A stretch of DNA of 64,000 nucleotides from Anolis sagrei (GCF_037176765.1 NC_090026.1:133063752-133127751); one strand, 5' to 3'; shown: positions 12,061 through 22,654, numbered from the stretch's first letter. Notes: a model not told the origin generated them from the sequence alone. Numbers and translations: made by a program.

Positions 12061-12538
12061 CTTTACCTCTCATATCCTTCCCTCTAGTGAACAACTGGGA
12101 ATTATTCTCTGGACTATGGGCTGGTTTTTACAACAAAAAAAATTGCAGATGAATAATGCAAAATACTAGTGGCTTCCCTTCCTGAGAGATAGTGGCCAGT
12201 GTGTGTGCTCATGTGATGAAAGTACAGTATTTGCTAAACCCTTAATGCAAATGTGAAGGGGCTGACTAGAGATGCCACCTGTTTCACATGGTGTAGTTCC
12301 AAATATTAACTGTCTAAACACGCCTAAGCTTATTGTCGCATGTTATTCGTCTTTTACACTTCTAAGTTTATTGTCTAATGTTAATTGCCTATCAGCTAAA
12401 ACTCTTGTAAATAATTTAGAACCATCAGTCAGCATCTCAGCATAGAGCATAGTTCTTTGGTAGCGGACATGCCTTCAATGTTGATTGAGATTATTGTCAT
12501 AGTTGGTCCTGAAAAGGGCCCTTGGTTGGTTTGGTTGC
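12061..12538. other. Unassigned intergenic DNA
   Basis: No gene or clear repeat recognised. Confidence 0.35.
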
Positions 12539-12539
12539 A

Positions 12540-12625
12540 TGCTGCAAGTCGCTTCTGGTCGCTTCTGGTGTGAGAGAATCAGCCGTCTACAAAGTCGTTG
12601 CCCAGGGGACGCTTGGATGTCTTGC
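12540..12625 (-). mobile_element. Remnant of tRNA-derived SINE (3' half)
   Basis: The complement matches the 3' half of the complete SINE at 56302-56555 (CCCTGGGCAACG..., TCTCTCACACCAGAAGCGAC). The head is missing. A small internal duplication of GTCGCTTCTG is present. Confidence 0.65.
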
Positions 12626-12668
12626 AATCCTCTGAGGATGCTTTTAATATAATGAGGATATTTAATAT

Positions 12669-12790
12669 AATGACAAGGTTTTTTTTTTCAAACTTTGTGG
12701 GGTTTTTATTGTTGTTTGCTTTTTGAATACATTACAACTGTACCCCTGCTTTGCTCCTGATACGATAAATAAAAAAATTAAATTACTCAG
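12669..12790 (+). mobile_element. 3' end of a LINE related to the copy at 54126-55058
   Basis: The wording around TTGCTCCTGATACGATAAATAAA matches the 3' UTR end of the LINE at 54126-55058 (GGATGACACGATAAATAAAT). Short 3'-anchored fragment. Confidence 0.5.
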
Positions 12791-12832
12791 CATGAAAACT
12801 AAGAAATAGTTTTAAACAACTGATTTACATTA

Positions 12833-13310
12833 GATTTATTTATTTATTTACACCATTTCTGCCCCGCCCTTCTCAACCCCCGAGGGGGGGGTACTCAGAG
12901 CGGCTAACACTGGCAACAATTCGATGCCGCAATATCACAATATAACAACAATAAAACCATAAATACACAAAAGATTAAAAACAGCAGCATTAATTATACA
13001 GTCACATAGCCATTTCCAGTATCATTACAATCATATGGTCCAGTTCAATGTCCAAAGTGCCGTTGTGCCTGCTAGCCAAAAGCCTGGTTCCAAAACCATG
13101 ATTTCAGTTTTTTCCTAAAGGAAAGGAGGGAGGATGCTGATCTAATCTCGCTGGGGAGGGAATTCCACAAACGGGGGGTCACCACCGAGAAGGTGCTGTC
13201 TCTCATCCCCCTAGATGTGTTTGCAAGGCCGGTGGGACTGAGTGAAGGGCCTCCCCGGTGGATCTTAAACTATGAGGCGGAACGTAGAGGGAGATACGTT
13301 CGGACAAGTA
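12833..13310 (-). mobile_element. L2-type LINE 3' fragment, minus strand
   Basis: It starts at the left with the complement of an AAAT tail and continues into the complement of an L2 C-terminal ORF, matching the copy at 56040-57090 (AAAAGCCTGGTTCCAAAACC wording). Confidence 0.75.
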
Positions 13311-13440
13311 AGCTAGTGTTTGTGTATATTTATAGTTATTTTATGTTCCGGCATGGAATGCTTTCCGTATATATGCTGTGCTCCACCCTGAGTCTCCTTC
13401 GGGGTGAGAAGGGAGGAATATAAATGTTTTAAACAAATAA
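13311..13440 (+). mobile_element. L2-type 3' tail, plus strand
   Basis: It carries CACCCTGAGTCTCCTTCGG..GGTGAGAAGG and an AAAT tail, directly abutting the minus-strand L2 fragment to the left. Confidence 0.6.
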
Positions 13441-13752
13441 TAAATCATTCATTGCCAGGAGCCAAATCTTGTTCCTCTTTGAGTATTAGCACAACATCAG
13501 ATTCTTTCCAGCTACCATGAACCTTTCCATTTTGAAGAATAGAATTCACCATCTGTGAAAAAGGCAATAAAACTGTGTCTTTGAAACACTTGTAATGGGA
13601 AGCTTTGAGACCATCTGGCCCTGATGCCTTTCCTATATTGGTTTTCTTCACTGCCTCCTCAATTCCTCTTACTGTAATAAGAGCATTCATAATCTGATGT
13701 TCTGTGACCCTTGGTAGATTCTGTTTAGCCAAATAATTCTCTCCTTTCTCCA
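13441..13752 (-). mobile_element. L1-clade LINE fragment (RT region)
   Basis: The minus strand encodes about 100 residues with the L1 RT hallmark KASGPDGLKASHYK followed by a run ending VVLILKEEQD. Both ends are truncated. Confidence 0.7.
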
Positions 13753-13909
13753 ATGATATTTCCTGTCTTTTATATCAAGAAAAAGAATAACTTTTATCAT
13801 TGGATCCCCTTCTCCTTATTTCAATGTCACTTTCTTTTCTTTTTCTTTCCCCAGTTTATATCTCAATCACCCCTCCTTGGGACTATTTCCAGCTCATTAC
13901 TTAGTAGTG

Positions 13910-14544
13910 CTAGAAGTAGGATATTTCTCCAACCTGTCTCTCAACATAGGATGATCCTCTGAAATGAATGGAGTTTTCCTAGGCAAAGAACATCCAGAGA
14001 GGTCTGCTCCCATTGACTTCTTGTGAAACGGGGCCACAGACATGGTCTTCCCTGGCCCGATCTGAGAACAGACAAGATCTGGTGCCTTCAAAAAATGTAG
14101 GCACCAGATCTTTGCACAAAAATAAATGCATTTTTGTGCAAAACAAGCTGTCTTCTCCATAGAAAATGATGTTTGTCGCATAGGAAATGTGTTTCCTCCA
14201 CAACTAATGCTATTTTCTACACACAATTTCCATATTAAATAATCACAAGCTGTGAAAATTCTAATTTTTAGTATTTGTCTCCTTATCCTTTGCAGGAACT
14301 AGGGAAACCAACCTTCCATCTATCATTCATGCTTTTTCAAATATCCTATTGATTCCCCCATCCACAGGTATTGGCCTTCTTTGAGGGCTTTCAGGAAACA
14401 TCCTGGCCTAGATCAGCTCTAGTCCTAACCAACTTGTTGAATCACTGAGCAGAGAAGGTTCTGCCGGGCTTTTGTTTTGAACCCATGTTGTGCTCTTTTT
14501 ATGTCCTCCAATTAAAGAAGTATCTTGTCCTTCCTTTTTTTGAG
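13910..14544 (+). promoter_or_regulatory. 5' flank and probable 5' UTR of ART gene A
   Basis: This stretch aligns by eye with 53200-53847 upstream of gene B (shared ACAAGATCTGGTGCCTTCAA, GCTATTTTCTACACACAAT, CAAATATCCTATTGATTCCC, TTGAATCACTGAGCAGAGAA). Both copies keep a CATCCTTTGCAG-like or CTTATCCTTTGCAG splice-acceptor candidate (AG at 14294-14295 here), so an upstream non-coding exon may join at 14296. Conservation between paralogues marks it as promoter/5' UTR, or simply as part of the duplicated block. No convincing TATA box is seen. Confidence 0.45.
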
Positions 14545-14610
14545 ATGCTGCCTGTCCTGACAGTTCTGGTCCTGGCTTTGATGGGAACCTACATTGGAGA
14601 AAACCATCAG
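14545..14610 (+). CDS. ART gene A exon 1: signal peptide
   Basis: Twenty-two codons from ATG encode a hydrophobic leader (MLPVLTVLVLALMGTYIGEN then HQ), a classical secretory signal. The exon ends in phase 0 at CAG, followed by the donor GTATGAAGGG, identical to that of gene B exon 1. The match to gene B in both coding sequence and flanks supports the start. The upstream untranslated part contains other ATGs. Confidence 0.85.
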
Positions 14611-14934
14611 GTATGAAGGGAACACAAAGGGTCAGTATAAGGTATGGGAACCTAGTTTCAATAGCTAGGTACAGTATGTTCACTTTATGAAAGTCCTTCT
14701 CCTGGGGGGGGAAGACAGCTGCCAAAAGGGATCCACTCAAGTTGATTGATTGGTTGAGGCTCCTTGAGGGCACCGGTCCAGGGCTTGTTATGGTGAGTGT
14801 GGGCATCTCTATATTGATCACAGCCCCACTTTCTCTGAGCTATAGTACATCCATTCCACCAGCTGCAACGATGGTAAATGTGATTGGACATGGGGCCCAA
14901 ATGAAACTTCCTTTCACCTTAAAGACATTTTATT
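14611..14934. other. Intron 1 start of gene A, mostly unassigned
   Basis: The first 70 bp match the gene B intron. About 14685-14722 resembles the start of the unknown conserved segment found in both orientations in gene B intron 1 (53990-54125 and 57957-58095). The rest is not recognised. Confidence 0.4.
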
Positions 14935-15020
14935 AGGTTTTTTAGGTTTTTCTCTACGAAGAGTAGAGAAGAATGGGATACAAAAGTTTTAAATAAATAA
15001 GTAAATAAATAAATAAAATG
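14935..15020 (+). mobile_element. L2-type 3' tail
   Basis: GAATGGGATACAAAAGTTTTAAATAAAT tail class: GGGATA followed by an AAAT array. Short 3' fragment. Confidence 0.45.
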
Positions 15021-15077
15021 ATGAAAACACAGTTGACTTCTTCCCCCTCAAGCCAAGGCATCTATCAAAATGTTATA

Positions 15078-15190
15078 ATGTACTGCATCTACTCAAGTAT
15101 AAGCCAACCCGAATGTAAGCCGAGGCACCTAATTTTACCACAAAAAACCCTGGGAAAACTTAATTGACTCGAGTATAAACAGAGAGTGGA
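15078..15190. mobile_element. Remnant of DNA-transposon-like repeat
   Basis: The wording ACTCAAGTATAAGCC..GAATGTAAGCCGAGG recurs in part, inverted, at 24000-24052 (TTATACTTGAGTATATACGG). It looks like the end of a non-autonomous DNA element; the superfamily is not determined. Confidence 0.35.
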
Positions 15191-15285
15191 AAATGCAGCA
15201 GCTACTAATACATTTCAAAAATAAAATTACATTAATTGAGGCATCTGTAAATTAAATGGTTTTGAATTTTTACATAAAACTGTAA

Positions 15286-16127
15286 TCTATATATATAAAA
15301 TCCAAAAGGGCGTCCTTAGGGGCCTCAAAATGCGAAAAACCCCAGACAAAAACTCACCAAACTTGGCGTACACATACCTCAAACCACAAGGTATGCACAA
15401 CAGTCATCACAATTAAAAACAACATTACAACAAACTCACAATCACAAAAACAAACAGAGCATGTGCAGAGGCATCCTGGCGCGAGTCGCCCGGCGTGCGC
15501 ACATGGCCGGACCATGCCCCCTCCGTGCAAGCCACGCCCCCTCCCTCCGCTGCCCCGCCCCTACCCGCCCATATGCCATCCTTCCCTCCTCCCCCTCCTC
15601 CTCCTCCCCCGCCCACACCCCCTCCAAGACAGCCACGCCCCCACCCTCCACTGCCCCACCAGGGAACGAAGGACGCTGCTATCAGGGACGATGAGGAAGG
15701 GGAAGGAGGGAAGGAAGCAGGTGAGGGAAGGAAGAATGGAAATGAGGGGAAGGGGTGTAAATAGGAAGGAAGGAAGGAAGGAAGGAAGGAAGGAAGATAT
15801 ATCAGAGAAGAAAGGTAGTAAATTAACAAAAGGAGGGAAGGGGAAGGGAAGGTGTATGAAAAAAGGAAGGAAGGAGAAGTTGGGAAAGTATATGAGGGAA
15901 GAAAGGTAGGAAAGGAAGAAGAAAGAGAGTAGGAGGATGGGAAAGAAGGGAGAAAGGAAGGAAGGAAGAAGAAAGGAGCGGAAGGGAAGTGTAGGAAGGA
16001 AGGACAGGAAGGAAGAAAGGAAAGAAGAAAAGGGAAGGGAGGAAATAAAGCAAAGGAAGAAGAGAAAGGGAGGGAAGGGAAGGGAAGGGAAGGGAAGGGA
16101 AGGGAAGGGAAGGGAAGGGAAGGGAAG

Positions 16128-16180
<53 letters not shown>

Positions 16181-16553
16181 GGAAGTATAGAACTACAGAA
16201 CGAAGGAAGGAAGGAAGGAAGGAAGGAAAGAGAAAGAGAGGGAAGAAAGGAGGCAAAGAAGAATGGGAAAAAAGGGAGGAAGAAGGAAAGAGGTACAGAA
16301 GGAAGGAGGAGAGAAGAAAAGACAAAAGGGAAGGGAGCAAAGACGCAGCAAAGGAAGAAGAGAAAGGAGAGAAAGAGAGAGGGAAGGGAAGAAATAAGGA
16401 GAAGGAAGGATGAAAGCAAACAGCTAAGGAAAGAATTAAACAGGTAGAGAAGGAAGAAAGGAAAGAAGAAAAGGGAATGAAGGAAGGAGTGAAAGAAGCA
16501 GAGAAAGAGGGAGAGAAGCCTGGCCACAGCAATACGTGGCGGGTAAAGCTAGT
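15286..16553 (+). mobile_element. Non-autonomous Helitron with polypurine cargo
   Basis: It begins TCTATATATATAAAATCC and ends with the hairpin GCCACAGCAATACGTGGC (16523-16540) and then GGGTAAAGCTAGT, a Helitron-type 3' end. The first 350 bp are unique Helitron sequence (CAAACTTGGCGTACACATAC, GAGCATGTGCAGAGGC); the remainder is a purine tract. No Rep/helicase coding is present. It lies in intron 1 of ART gene A. Confidence 0.75.
15680..16520. repeat. Long polypurine tract (GGAA/GGGAA/GAAA arrays)
   Basis: About 840 bp are almost purely A and G on the plus strand. Discrete arrays include GGGAA-type units at about 16070-16130, GAAA units at about 16131-16180 and AAGG units at 15765-15795 and 16203-16228. 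Long open frames on either strand here are composition artefacts. Confidence 0.9.
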
Positions 16554-16913
16554 TTAAGATAAGACTGCACAACTTCTTTTCAATTCCAATTACAAATGCA
16601 ATTTTTATTTGACATCTTTCTGTGTTCTTCATATAGAACGGGAGAAGGAACCGAAAGAGCTAGACGCGGTTAATTATTTGCCACCAAAAGACATGGATGA
16701 CTTGCTCTTCTTGCAATGTCTTTACCTCTGCTTGGAAAGCGAAACTATTTCCATCTGTTTCCCACTGACCTTCTCCTGATTTTATAGTCTTGAATATTTT
16801 CTCCTTTATATTAGTGATAGTGAATGTTAATAAGAGTTTTTTTAAAACCGTGGAGTAATTTTCTTCTCCCTAACGAGGACTAAGATGTGATAGTTCACAG
16901 CGTGGAGAAGATC
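16554..16913. other. Unassigned intron DNA
   Basis: No exon, gene or repeat family recognised in intron 1 of gene A. Confidence 0.4.
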
Positions 16914-17085
16914 ATAGAATCTTAGAGTTGGAAGAGACCTCATGGGCCATCCAGTCCAACCCCATTTTGTCAAGAAGCCGGACAATCGTGTTTAAAGCAC
17001 CCTCAACAGATGGCCATCCAGCCTCTGTTTAAAAGCCTCCAAAGAAGGAGCCTCCACCTTGATGACTGAAGGGCTCATCAGTCAT
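16914..17085 (-). mobile_element. CR1 3' end
   Basis: The complement carries the CR1 3' terminus (GGTTGGACTGGATGGCC, TCTTCCAACTCTAAGATTCT). Short 3'-anchored copy. Confidence 0.8.
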
Positions 17086-17499
17086 CAACTTTGTAAAGTT
17101 TTAAGAAATGAAAAAGAGAGAGCTTGCCTTTGATATAAGGAGGTTCCCAATTTTCATTCTTTTATGATGATTTACGAAGCCAATTACATACATAGGCGAT
17201 CCCTCGTTGTCCAAGTCGGATAATCCAGGGTGGGTCCGGAGGTGACTGTGGAGCTCTATTCTTGACCTGCATGTTCTCCCGCAGTGAGGGCATCAGTTTC
17301 CAGGTGGAAGGTGGTCCTGGTGGGAGTTGGCTTGATGAGCCTTCCTCTTGACATGTTTCTCTCTTTCGCCCTCCATTCGTGCCTCTTAAATTCTGCAGCA
17401 CTGCTAGTCACAGCTAACCTCCTGCTGGAGTGGTCACAGGCCAGGACTGGATGGCCCATGGGATCAGTGCATGCCAACTCTTTGATTCTATGATTCTAT

Positions 17500-17632
17500 G
17501 ACTCTTTGGAAACTTTTAAACAGAGGCTGGATGGCCATCTGCCAGGGGTGCCTTGAATGCGATTTTCCTGCTTCTTGGCAGGGGGGTGGCCCATGAGGTC
17601 TCTTCCAACTTTATGATTCTATGATTCTAGGA
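17500..17632 (+). mobile_element. CR1 3' end nested in the LINE at 17155-18840
   Basis: It reads AACAGAGGCTGGATGGCCAT through GGTCTCTTCCAAC and ends in the CR1 octamer repeat GATTCTATGATTCTA. Confidence 0.8.
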
Positions 17633-17980
17633 CTTTCCAGTTCTCAGTGTCTATGCCAGAGTTTTTAAGGTTGGCTTTGAGCCCATCTTTCAATCTCTTT
17701 CCCTATCCTCCAACATTCCGTTTTCCATTCTTGAGTTCAGGGTGGAGTAACTGCTTTGGGAGACGGTGGTCAGGCATCCGGACAACGTGGCCAGTCCAGC
17801 GGAGTGGATGGAGGAGGACCATTGCTTCAATGCTGGTGGTCTTTGCTTCTTCCAGCATGCTGACATTTGTCCGCTTGTCTTCCCAAGAGATTTGCAGGAT
17901 TTTTTGGAGGCAGCACTGATGGAATCGTTCCAGGAGTTACCTGTGGCATCTGTAGACTGTCCATGTCTCATAGGCATATA

Positions 17981-18180
17981 GCAGGGTTATTATTATTATT
18001 ATTATAACTTTATTTGTACCCCGCTAGCATCTCCCGAAGGATTCGATGCGGCTTACAACAGGCCGAAGCCCAACACAATACAACAATACAATATCTAGCA
18101 AATAAAAACAGTTAAGCAGAAAAACAATAACAATAGCAATACGACAAGACATTATTAAAAACTGAGTCGGCCGGTTGGGA
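17981..18180 (-). mobile_element. L2-type 3' end nested in the same LINE
   Basis: The complement matches the 3' UTR of the L2 at 4590-7783 (TTCGGCCTGTTGTAAGC, ATGCTAGCGGGGTACAAAT, ATAAT tail), so it is the same subfamily. Confidence 0.85.
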
Positions 18181-18844
18181 GGGGAATAGCGCTATAAACA
18201 AGCCCCTTGGTCTCCCTACAGATGTCCTGGTCCTCAAACACTCTCTGCTTCATTCGGAAAAATGCTGCACTTGCAGAGCTCAGGCAGTGTTGTATTTCGG
18301 TGTCGATGTTGACTTTGATGGAGAGGGGGCTGCCAAGGGAGCGGAAATGGTCAACATTTTCTAATGTGCCACCATTAAGTTGTATTTCTGACATTGGAGA
18401 GGGATTGGCTGGTGCCTTTTGCTGGAAGAGCACTTTGGTTTTTTCAATGTTCAATGCTTCTGCAAAGGTGTTTGGCTTTCAGTCTGCTGAGGTTAAACAG
18501 CTTGCCATCTGTCCAATAGATAATTTGCTCTCCAGTAGGAAGCTTCCCGTCAACAAGGTGTAGTATCATAGCGTTGAAGATGGAAAATAAGTTTGAGGCA
18601 ATAACACATCCCTGTTTGACCCCCCTGATTCCACCTTAAATGGGTCACTTTGGGAGCCACTTCTGTCCAAGACTGTTGCCATCTTGTCATCATGGTGGAG
18701 TCGCAGAATGTTCACAAATACGTTAGGGCACTCGATTTTCTGGAGGATGGTCCAGGGAGTGCTGTGATTCATTCTTTTATGATGATTTACAAAGCCAATG
18801 GAAGGGAGGGCTCTTAAGAGTTTTGACAGCATACTCAGTGATTA

Positions 18845-19133
18845 AATGAAAATCATGTGTTGTCCACGTTTGATCAGCCCACACACTGTCTTGCCAGAGA
18901 AAGAAAATATACCATGCAGATGAACAGTAAAGAACAAGTTGTCCACTCTTCATAGTTCAGAACAATCATGCGATCAGTTACATCAGCTCACGTACCTTTT
19001 ACCTTTCTTTCTCCATGTGGATAATCTCCTTCAGCAGCTCACGAAGCAAGAGCACACTCCAAACTCTGCCTCTTTCTCAGCTTCTTTGCAAGCACCTGTA
19101 AAGCTGAAGCCTGAAAAATGTAACAGTATCCAG
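18845..19133 (-). mobile_element. LTR fossil, first copy
   Basis: It shares TTTGATCAGC.CACACACT, GAACAGTAAAGAACAAGT and TCCATGTGGATAA wording with 22655-23635. It looks like an LTR read backwards. It was later split by the hAT element at 19134-20271. Old, non-coding. Confidence 0.45.
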
Positions 19134-20271
19134 TAGGCTTGATTGATCCCCGCCCAACCAAAAAAAAAAAATGGTTCAAAACTCATTTCGGATGTAAGGG
19201 GCACTGGTGGTACGATTCGGAATTGAATTTCGAAATTTTCCAATAAAATTTCAGAACTTTCCAAAATTTCTGAAATTTCCGAATTGCTTCGTTAATGGCT
19301 GCCGCTATTACGCAATACATAAGACTTGAAAGTATGGGATTTGCAGTGTCTTTTTAGGCAAGCAAAGGAAATAACAAACAGCCAGCCCTGAGAGTTTTTG
19401 GGGCCTTGTAAGCTGATTTCACAAGTTAGGTAAGGAGAGACTTGAAAGTATGGGATTTGTAGTATCTTTTTAGGCAACTCACAGCAAACAAAGAAAATAA
19501 CAAACAGCCCTGCCCTTTTTGCTGATTTCACAACTTTAGGAAGGAGAGTTTGTGTTCAAAGAGTGGCTTGAGTTGATGGGAGATCTAGTTCTTTTGAGGC
19601 AATGTGCAACACAGAGGCCAGAGCGAGCTGCTACAACGCTGAGTCCAGAGAGACCTGCTACAACGTTGGCTTTTTAAAATGTTGGAGTGAGTGTTTTGGT
19701 TCCTCCGCGTTGCTCCTTCCAGCCACGCCACTCACTCACACCCGTCCCAAACCCCAACAGCAACAACACACAAGAGCCAAGGCAGGCTGCCCACTGCCCA
19801 GTCAGCCAGGCACGGCAGGCAACAGCTCTTCTCCCAGCCCTTCTTCCTTTCTGCTTGCTTGCTTGCCCGCTGTTCTCTTCTTCCAACCTTCCTTCAACAC
19901 AACCTCCCTTCCCTTTGTCTTTCTCTTTCCCTTCTCCATTCTCCCTTCCCTTCCTGGCTCCGAATGAGCCTCTGAGCCATGGGCTCCCCCAAAACTTCTC
20001 CCCTGATTGGCTGGGAGGCAAGGAGCATCCCAGCATGCAATCTGCTTGCCTCCCAACAGGCTAGTAGAGGGCTTAAAATACGCTGAATCATTTCCAATTT
20101 ACTTCCTGAGTCGTAACAAAAATGGCGGAAAAAGCTTTGGAAGGGCAAAGGGACTTCCGGTTTTTAAAAATGCTTTGAAATCACTTCAAAAGGGTAATTA
20201 TAATGAAATCATTTTGTCATTATGAGTAACAAGTTATCTGATGTAGCTCTATCCATGCCTAGTATCCAGAA
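19134..20271. mobile_element. Non-autonomous hAT element, 1.14 kb
   Basis: It is bounded by an exact 8 bp duplication GTATCCAG (19126-19133 and 20272-20279) and short inverted termini (TAGGCTTGAT at the left, complement TAGGCATGGAT at the right). An 8 bp duplication is the hAT signature. Internal TTCGGAA/TTTCGAAA-rich zones resemble the shorter hAT family in this window. There is no transposase. Confidence 0.75.
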
Positions 20272-20308
20272 TGAGCCCCCAAATGAAGGGGTACTTTGAC
20301 CAAGAACC

Positions 20309-21100
20309 TGTTGCACTCCAGCTCAGGAAAAAGCCCCCTGACTTTAAAACATACCACAAAAAGAGTGAATAAACAAATCTTCTTTTATTGAAGCTTAGTA
20401 AATAGCAAGAAGAGATAAATGCTTGTAAGAAAATAAGGAAGTTCCAAAAAGTAATAAGTCCATAAAAGGCAGTAACACAAAGCAATGTCCACAAAAGATA
20501 TAAAAGCAATCCAAGATAGCATATATCCAGACAGAAATCAACAGGATGCAAAAACAATCCAAAAGGCTAAAAAAAACTCTACAGGAACAAGACCCCTTGA
20601 ACAGGATTTCCATGGCACATGAACTTGATTTCCAAACGATGCCTGATCTAACAGGTTGTCCCTTGAAGCAAACCTTATATCCCAAAACCCCAAAATTGGT
20701 TTCACTTTCCCCCACACTTGATCCTTATCAGATGAAGCCTTTCAAAGTGACGTAAACACTGAGTTTGCTGTTGATTCTGGCTAATCTCCAGCCACCTATT
20801 TTTCAGCTCCCTATCTGGCTGCTCATTAAAATTCCCAGGTGTCAGATTGTTTTCCAAACCCAAATCTTGAGAGCTCACAGAGAGAGAGGGAGTGAACCAT
20901 CATTGCTAGGCCTAGCAGGGATATTCTCATGAGAAACCGCCCTTTGCACTGGGGCCTCTCTGACATTGTCTGTATGAAAATCATTGACGAAACCATCGCC
21001 ATCTTGGACCTCAGCCTCGGCACTATCATTTCTATCATCATTTCTCTCATCATTTCCCACATCAGGGTCCTGAAACACAAACACAGGCTGATTCCCAACA
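20309..21100 (-). mobile_element. Solo LTR (retroelement fossil), 792 bp
   Basis: Read on the minus strand it starts TGTTGGGAATCAGCC and ends GAGTGCAACA, with an AATAAAAG signal near its 3' end. A 5 bp duplication GAACC flanks it (20304-20308 and 21101-21105). Relatives lie at 26694-26959 and 47239-48059. It is a solo LTR without internal coding; intact termini and duplication suggest moderate age. Confidence 0.75.
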
Positions 21101-21105
21101 GAACC

Positions 21106-21352
21106 AATTGAGAAACCTTTCTTGTGTGAAGAAAAAAACCACAATTTATTAAAGCTGTGACCAGGAGGCAGGTATGCCTGATAAATTACTCCCGAACCCC
21201 CGTCATGACGCAGCTACAGACATTCTATACTGATTTTAAGTTTCACTTTTCTTAGATGAACACAGACTCCATATGTCTGCTGTAAGGGTGTATTATGTTT
21301 GTTTCATGGTGGTTTGAGCTGTTGTCCCATGCAGTCTTTTTCCTCCAATCAG
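21106..21352. other. Intron 1 end of gene A
   Basis: Partly repeat-derived. The last 60 bp before exon 2 match the corresponding end of gene B intron 1 and contain the polypyrimidine tract and TCCTCCAATCAG acceptor. Confidence 0.5.
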
Positions 21353-22058
21353 GTCTCATGTCTCACAGACGTTGAATTGACCATGGTCCCAAATTCGTAT
21401 GATGACCAGTACATGAGCTGTTCAGCTACAATGGAGAACAAGCTGATGGATCCAACTACAGATGGATTTCAGCAAAAGTATGATTTTGTCTGGAAAAATG
21501 CAACGAACACCTGGAATAACATCAAAGGCTCTCTCCAGCTGCCCTATGACTTTAAGGAGGAGTATGGGATTGCGGTGGTTGCTTATACTGCTTGCAGCAA
21601 GTTGTACTTGAATTTTGGCCCAGCCGTAAGAGAAGGCGGAAAATCCAGTGCAGACTATGAAAAATACTTCAATTTCAAGAGTTTCCACTTTCTTCTGACA
21701 AGAGCCAGCCAGGTCCTGAAGGCCTCCCAAGCTGGTTGCTATAATGTGTATCGCGGCATTAAAAATATAAGATTCACTGTCCCTGATCGCAATACGCTCG
21801 TCCGTTTTGGACAGTTTACGTCTTCATCCCTGAGCAGGCAAGCTGCAAAGAAATTTGGGGATGACACTTTTTTCACCATCAGAACCTGTCTTGGAAACGA
21901 TATCATTAAATTCTCCTACTTCCCTGAACAACAAGAGATTTTGATCCCACCATATGAGACGTTCAAAGTTGTAGATGTCAAGAATGTGGGCGGCAAAACT
22001 GAAATCACACTCCAAAACGATGGCCGGAGCAGCAACTTCAACTGTGGATCTAAGAGTG
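21353..22058 (+). CDS. ART gene A exon 2: catalytic domain
   Basis: This 706 nt exon encodes residues 23-257 of the precursor and nearly the whole ART fold. Family landmarks in order are VPNSYDDQYMSC, YGIAVVAYT, FHFLLTRA, CYNVYRGI (the R of the triad, residue 156), RFGQFTSSSL (the S motif, about 178-181), FFTIRTCLG and PEQQEILIPPYE (catalytic E at 217). The residue two before the catalytic Glu is Gln (215), giving Q-x-E instead of the E-x-E of arginine-specific enzymes. By analogy with rat ART2/RT6 this predicts NAD+ hydrolysis or another target rather than arginine transfer. Cysteines expected for the family's disulfides are present (MSC, GCY, TCL, NCG). One N-glycosylation sequon (NAT) is near residue 71. 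It ends in phase 1 before GTAAGA. Confidence 0.9.
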
Positions 22059-22336
22059 GTAAGACTCCCCTTTGGGCATACAACTCAGACCTGGTGGCCC
22101 CTGTTCTATTTCTAGCACCTGAACTCCAGGTGAGGCACACCTAGTAATCTGGCATTGCCAGAGACGTGGTCATACCACGTAAAAGGGAGTGTGGCTGAGG
22201 CAACTGCTTCTGCATCACACATCACTGCTGATGCCCCAAATCAGATTTTGGGGGGAATTGTCTCGATGCTGGGATCTGCATGGAGGGAATCCTTGAATAA
22301 AGTTGTGCTTCTTTGTTGTTGTTGTTTTATCCAAAG

Positions 22337-22408
22337 GCGGGAGAAACAGCCGATCCGTGGATAATCAAAGGGATTCATCCAACCGGTTGATGCTCAGAGG
22401 ATACTCAG
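22337..22408 (+). CDS. ART gene A exon 3: small Ser/Arg-rich linker
   Basis: A 72 nt exon lies between the acceptor TTTTATCCAAAG and donor GTATGC, phase 1 at both ends. With the joining codon it reads GRNSRSVDNQRDSSNRLM and LRGYSG, a polar serine/arginine-rich linker between the catalytic domain and the GPI region. No counterpart was found in gene B. Because its length is a multiple of three it can be skipped without breaking the frame. The call rests on splice sites and frame, not on known homology. Confidence 0.6.
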
Positions 22409-22654
22409 GTATGCATGTCAGAATGAGGGAAAGGGAAGGGTGAGGAGGTTGCATTTGCCCTTCAAAGAGGGAAGAACGACTAAAATTGCCATTGGAGCTT
22501 CTCTAAGTTCTCTAACTAGAGTGGAAATAATTTGTTACTATTTATACATCTATTGAGCTGAAAAAGAGATTTCTGGATGCACCCATTACAAAAAGAGAGA
22601 GGCAGAACTGTGAGCTTGCCATGAGACTCTCCCCATTTGGGGAAGTATGTGGCG

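Larger units (their letters stand above)
17155..18840 (-). mobile_element. RTE-like LINE, degraded, with two nested LINE insertions
   Basis: Minus-strand pieces read as a LINE RT C-terminal half: VFVNILRLHHDDKMATVL near 18700, LGSPLSIKVNIDTEIQHCL near 18350, RHGQSTDATGNSW near 17950 and a 3' part near 17300-17450. A CR1 3' end (about 17500-17632, plus) and an L2 3' end (17981-18180, minus) interrupt it. Frames are broken throughout. The clade is a guess from vocabulary. Confidence 0.6.

Noticed and set aside
15463-16532. Long open frames on both strands, including a 323-codon Phe/Ser/Leu-rich frame resembling a membrane protein
   Set aside because: Polypurine/polypyrimidine composition artefact (AAG/GAA/TTC codons), not a gene.
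16640-16760. Possible extra ART exon after a TTCATATAG acceptor-like site
   Set aside because: No frame-compatible continuation and no counterpart in gene B.
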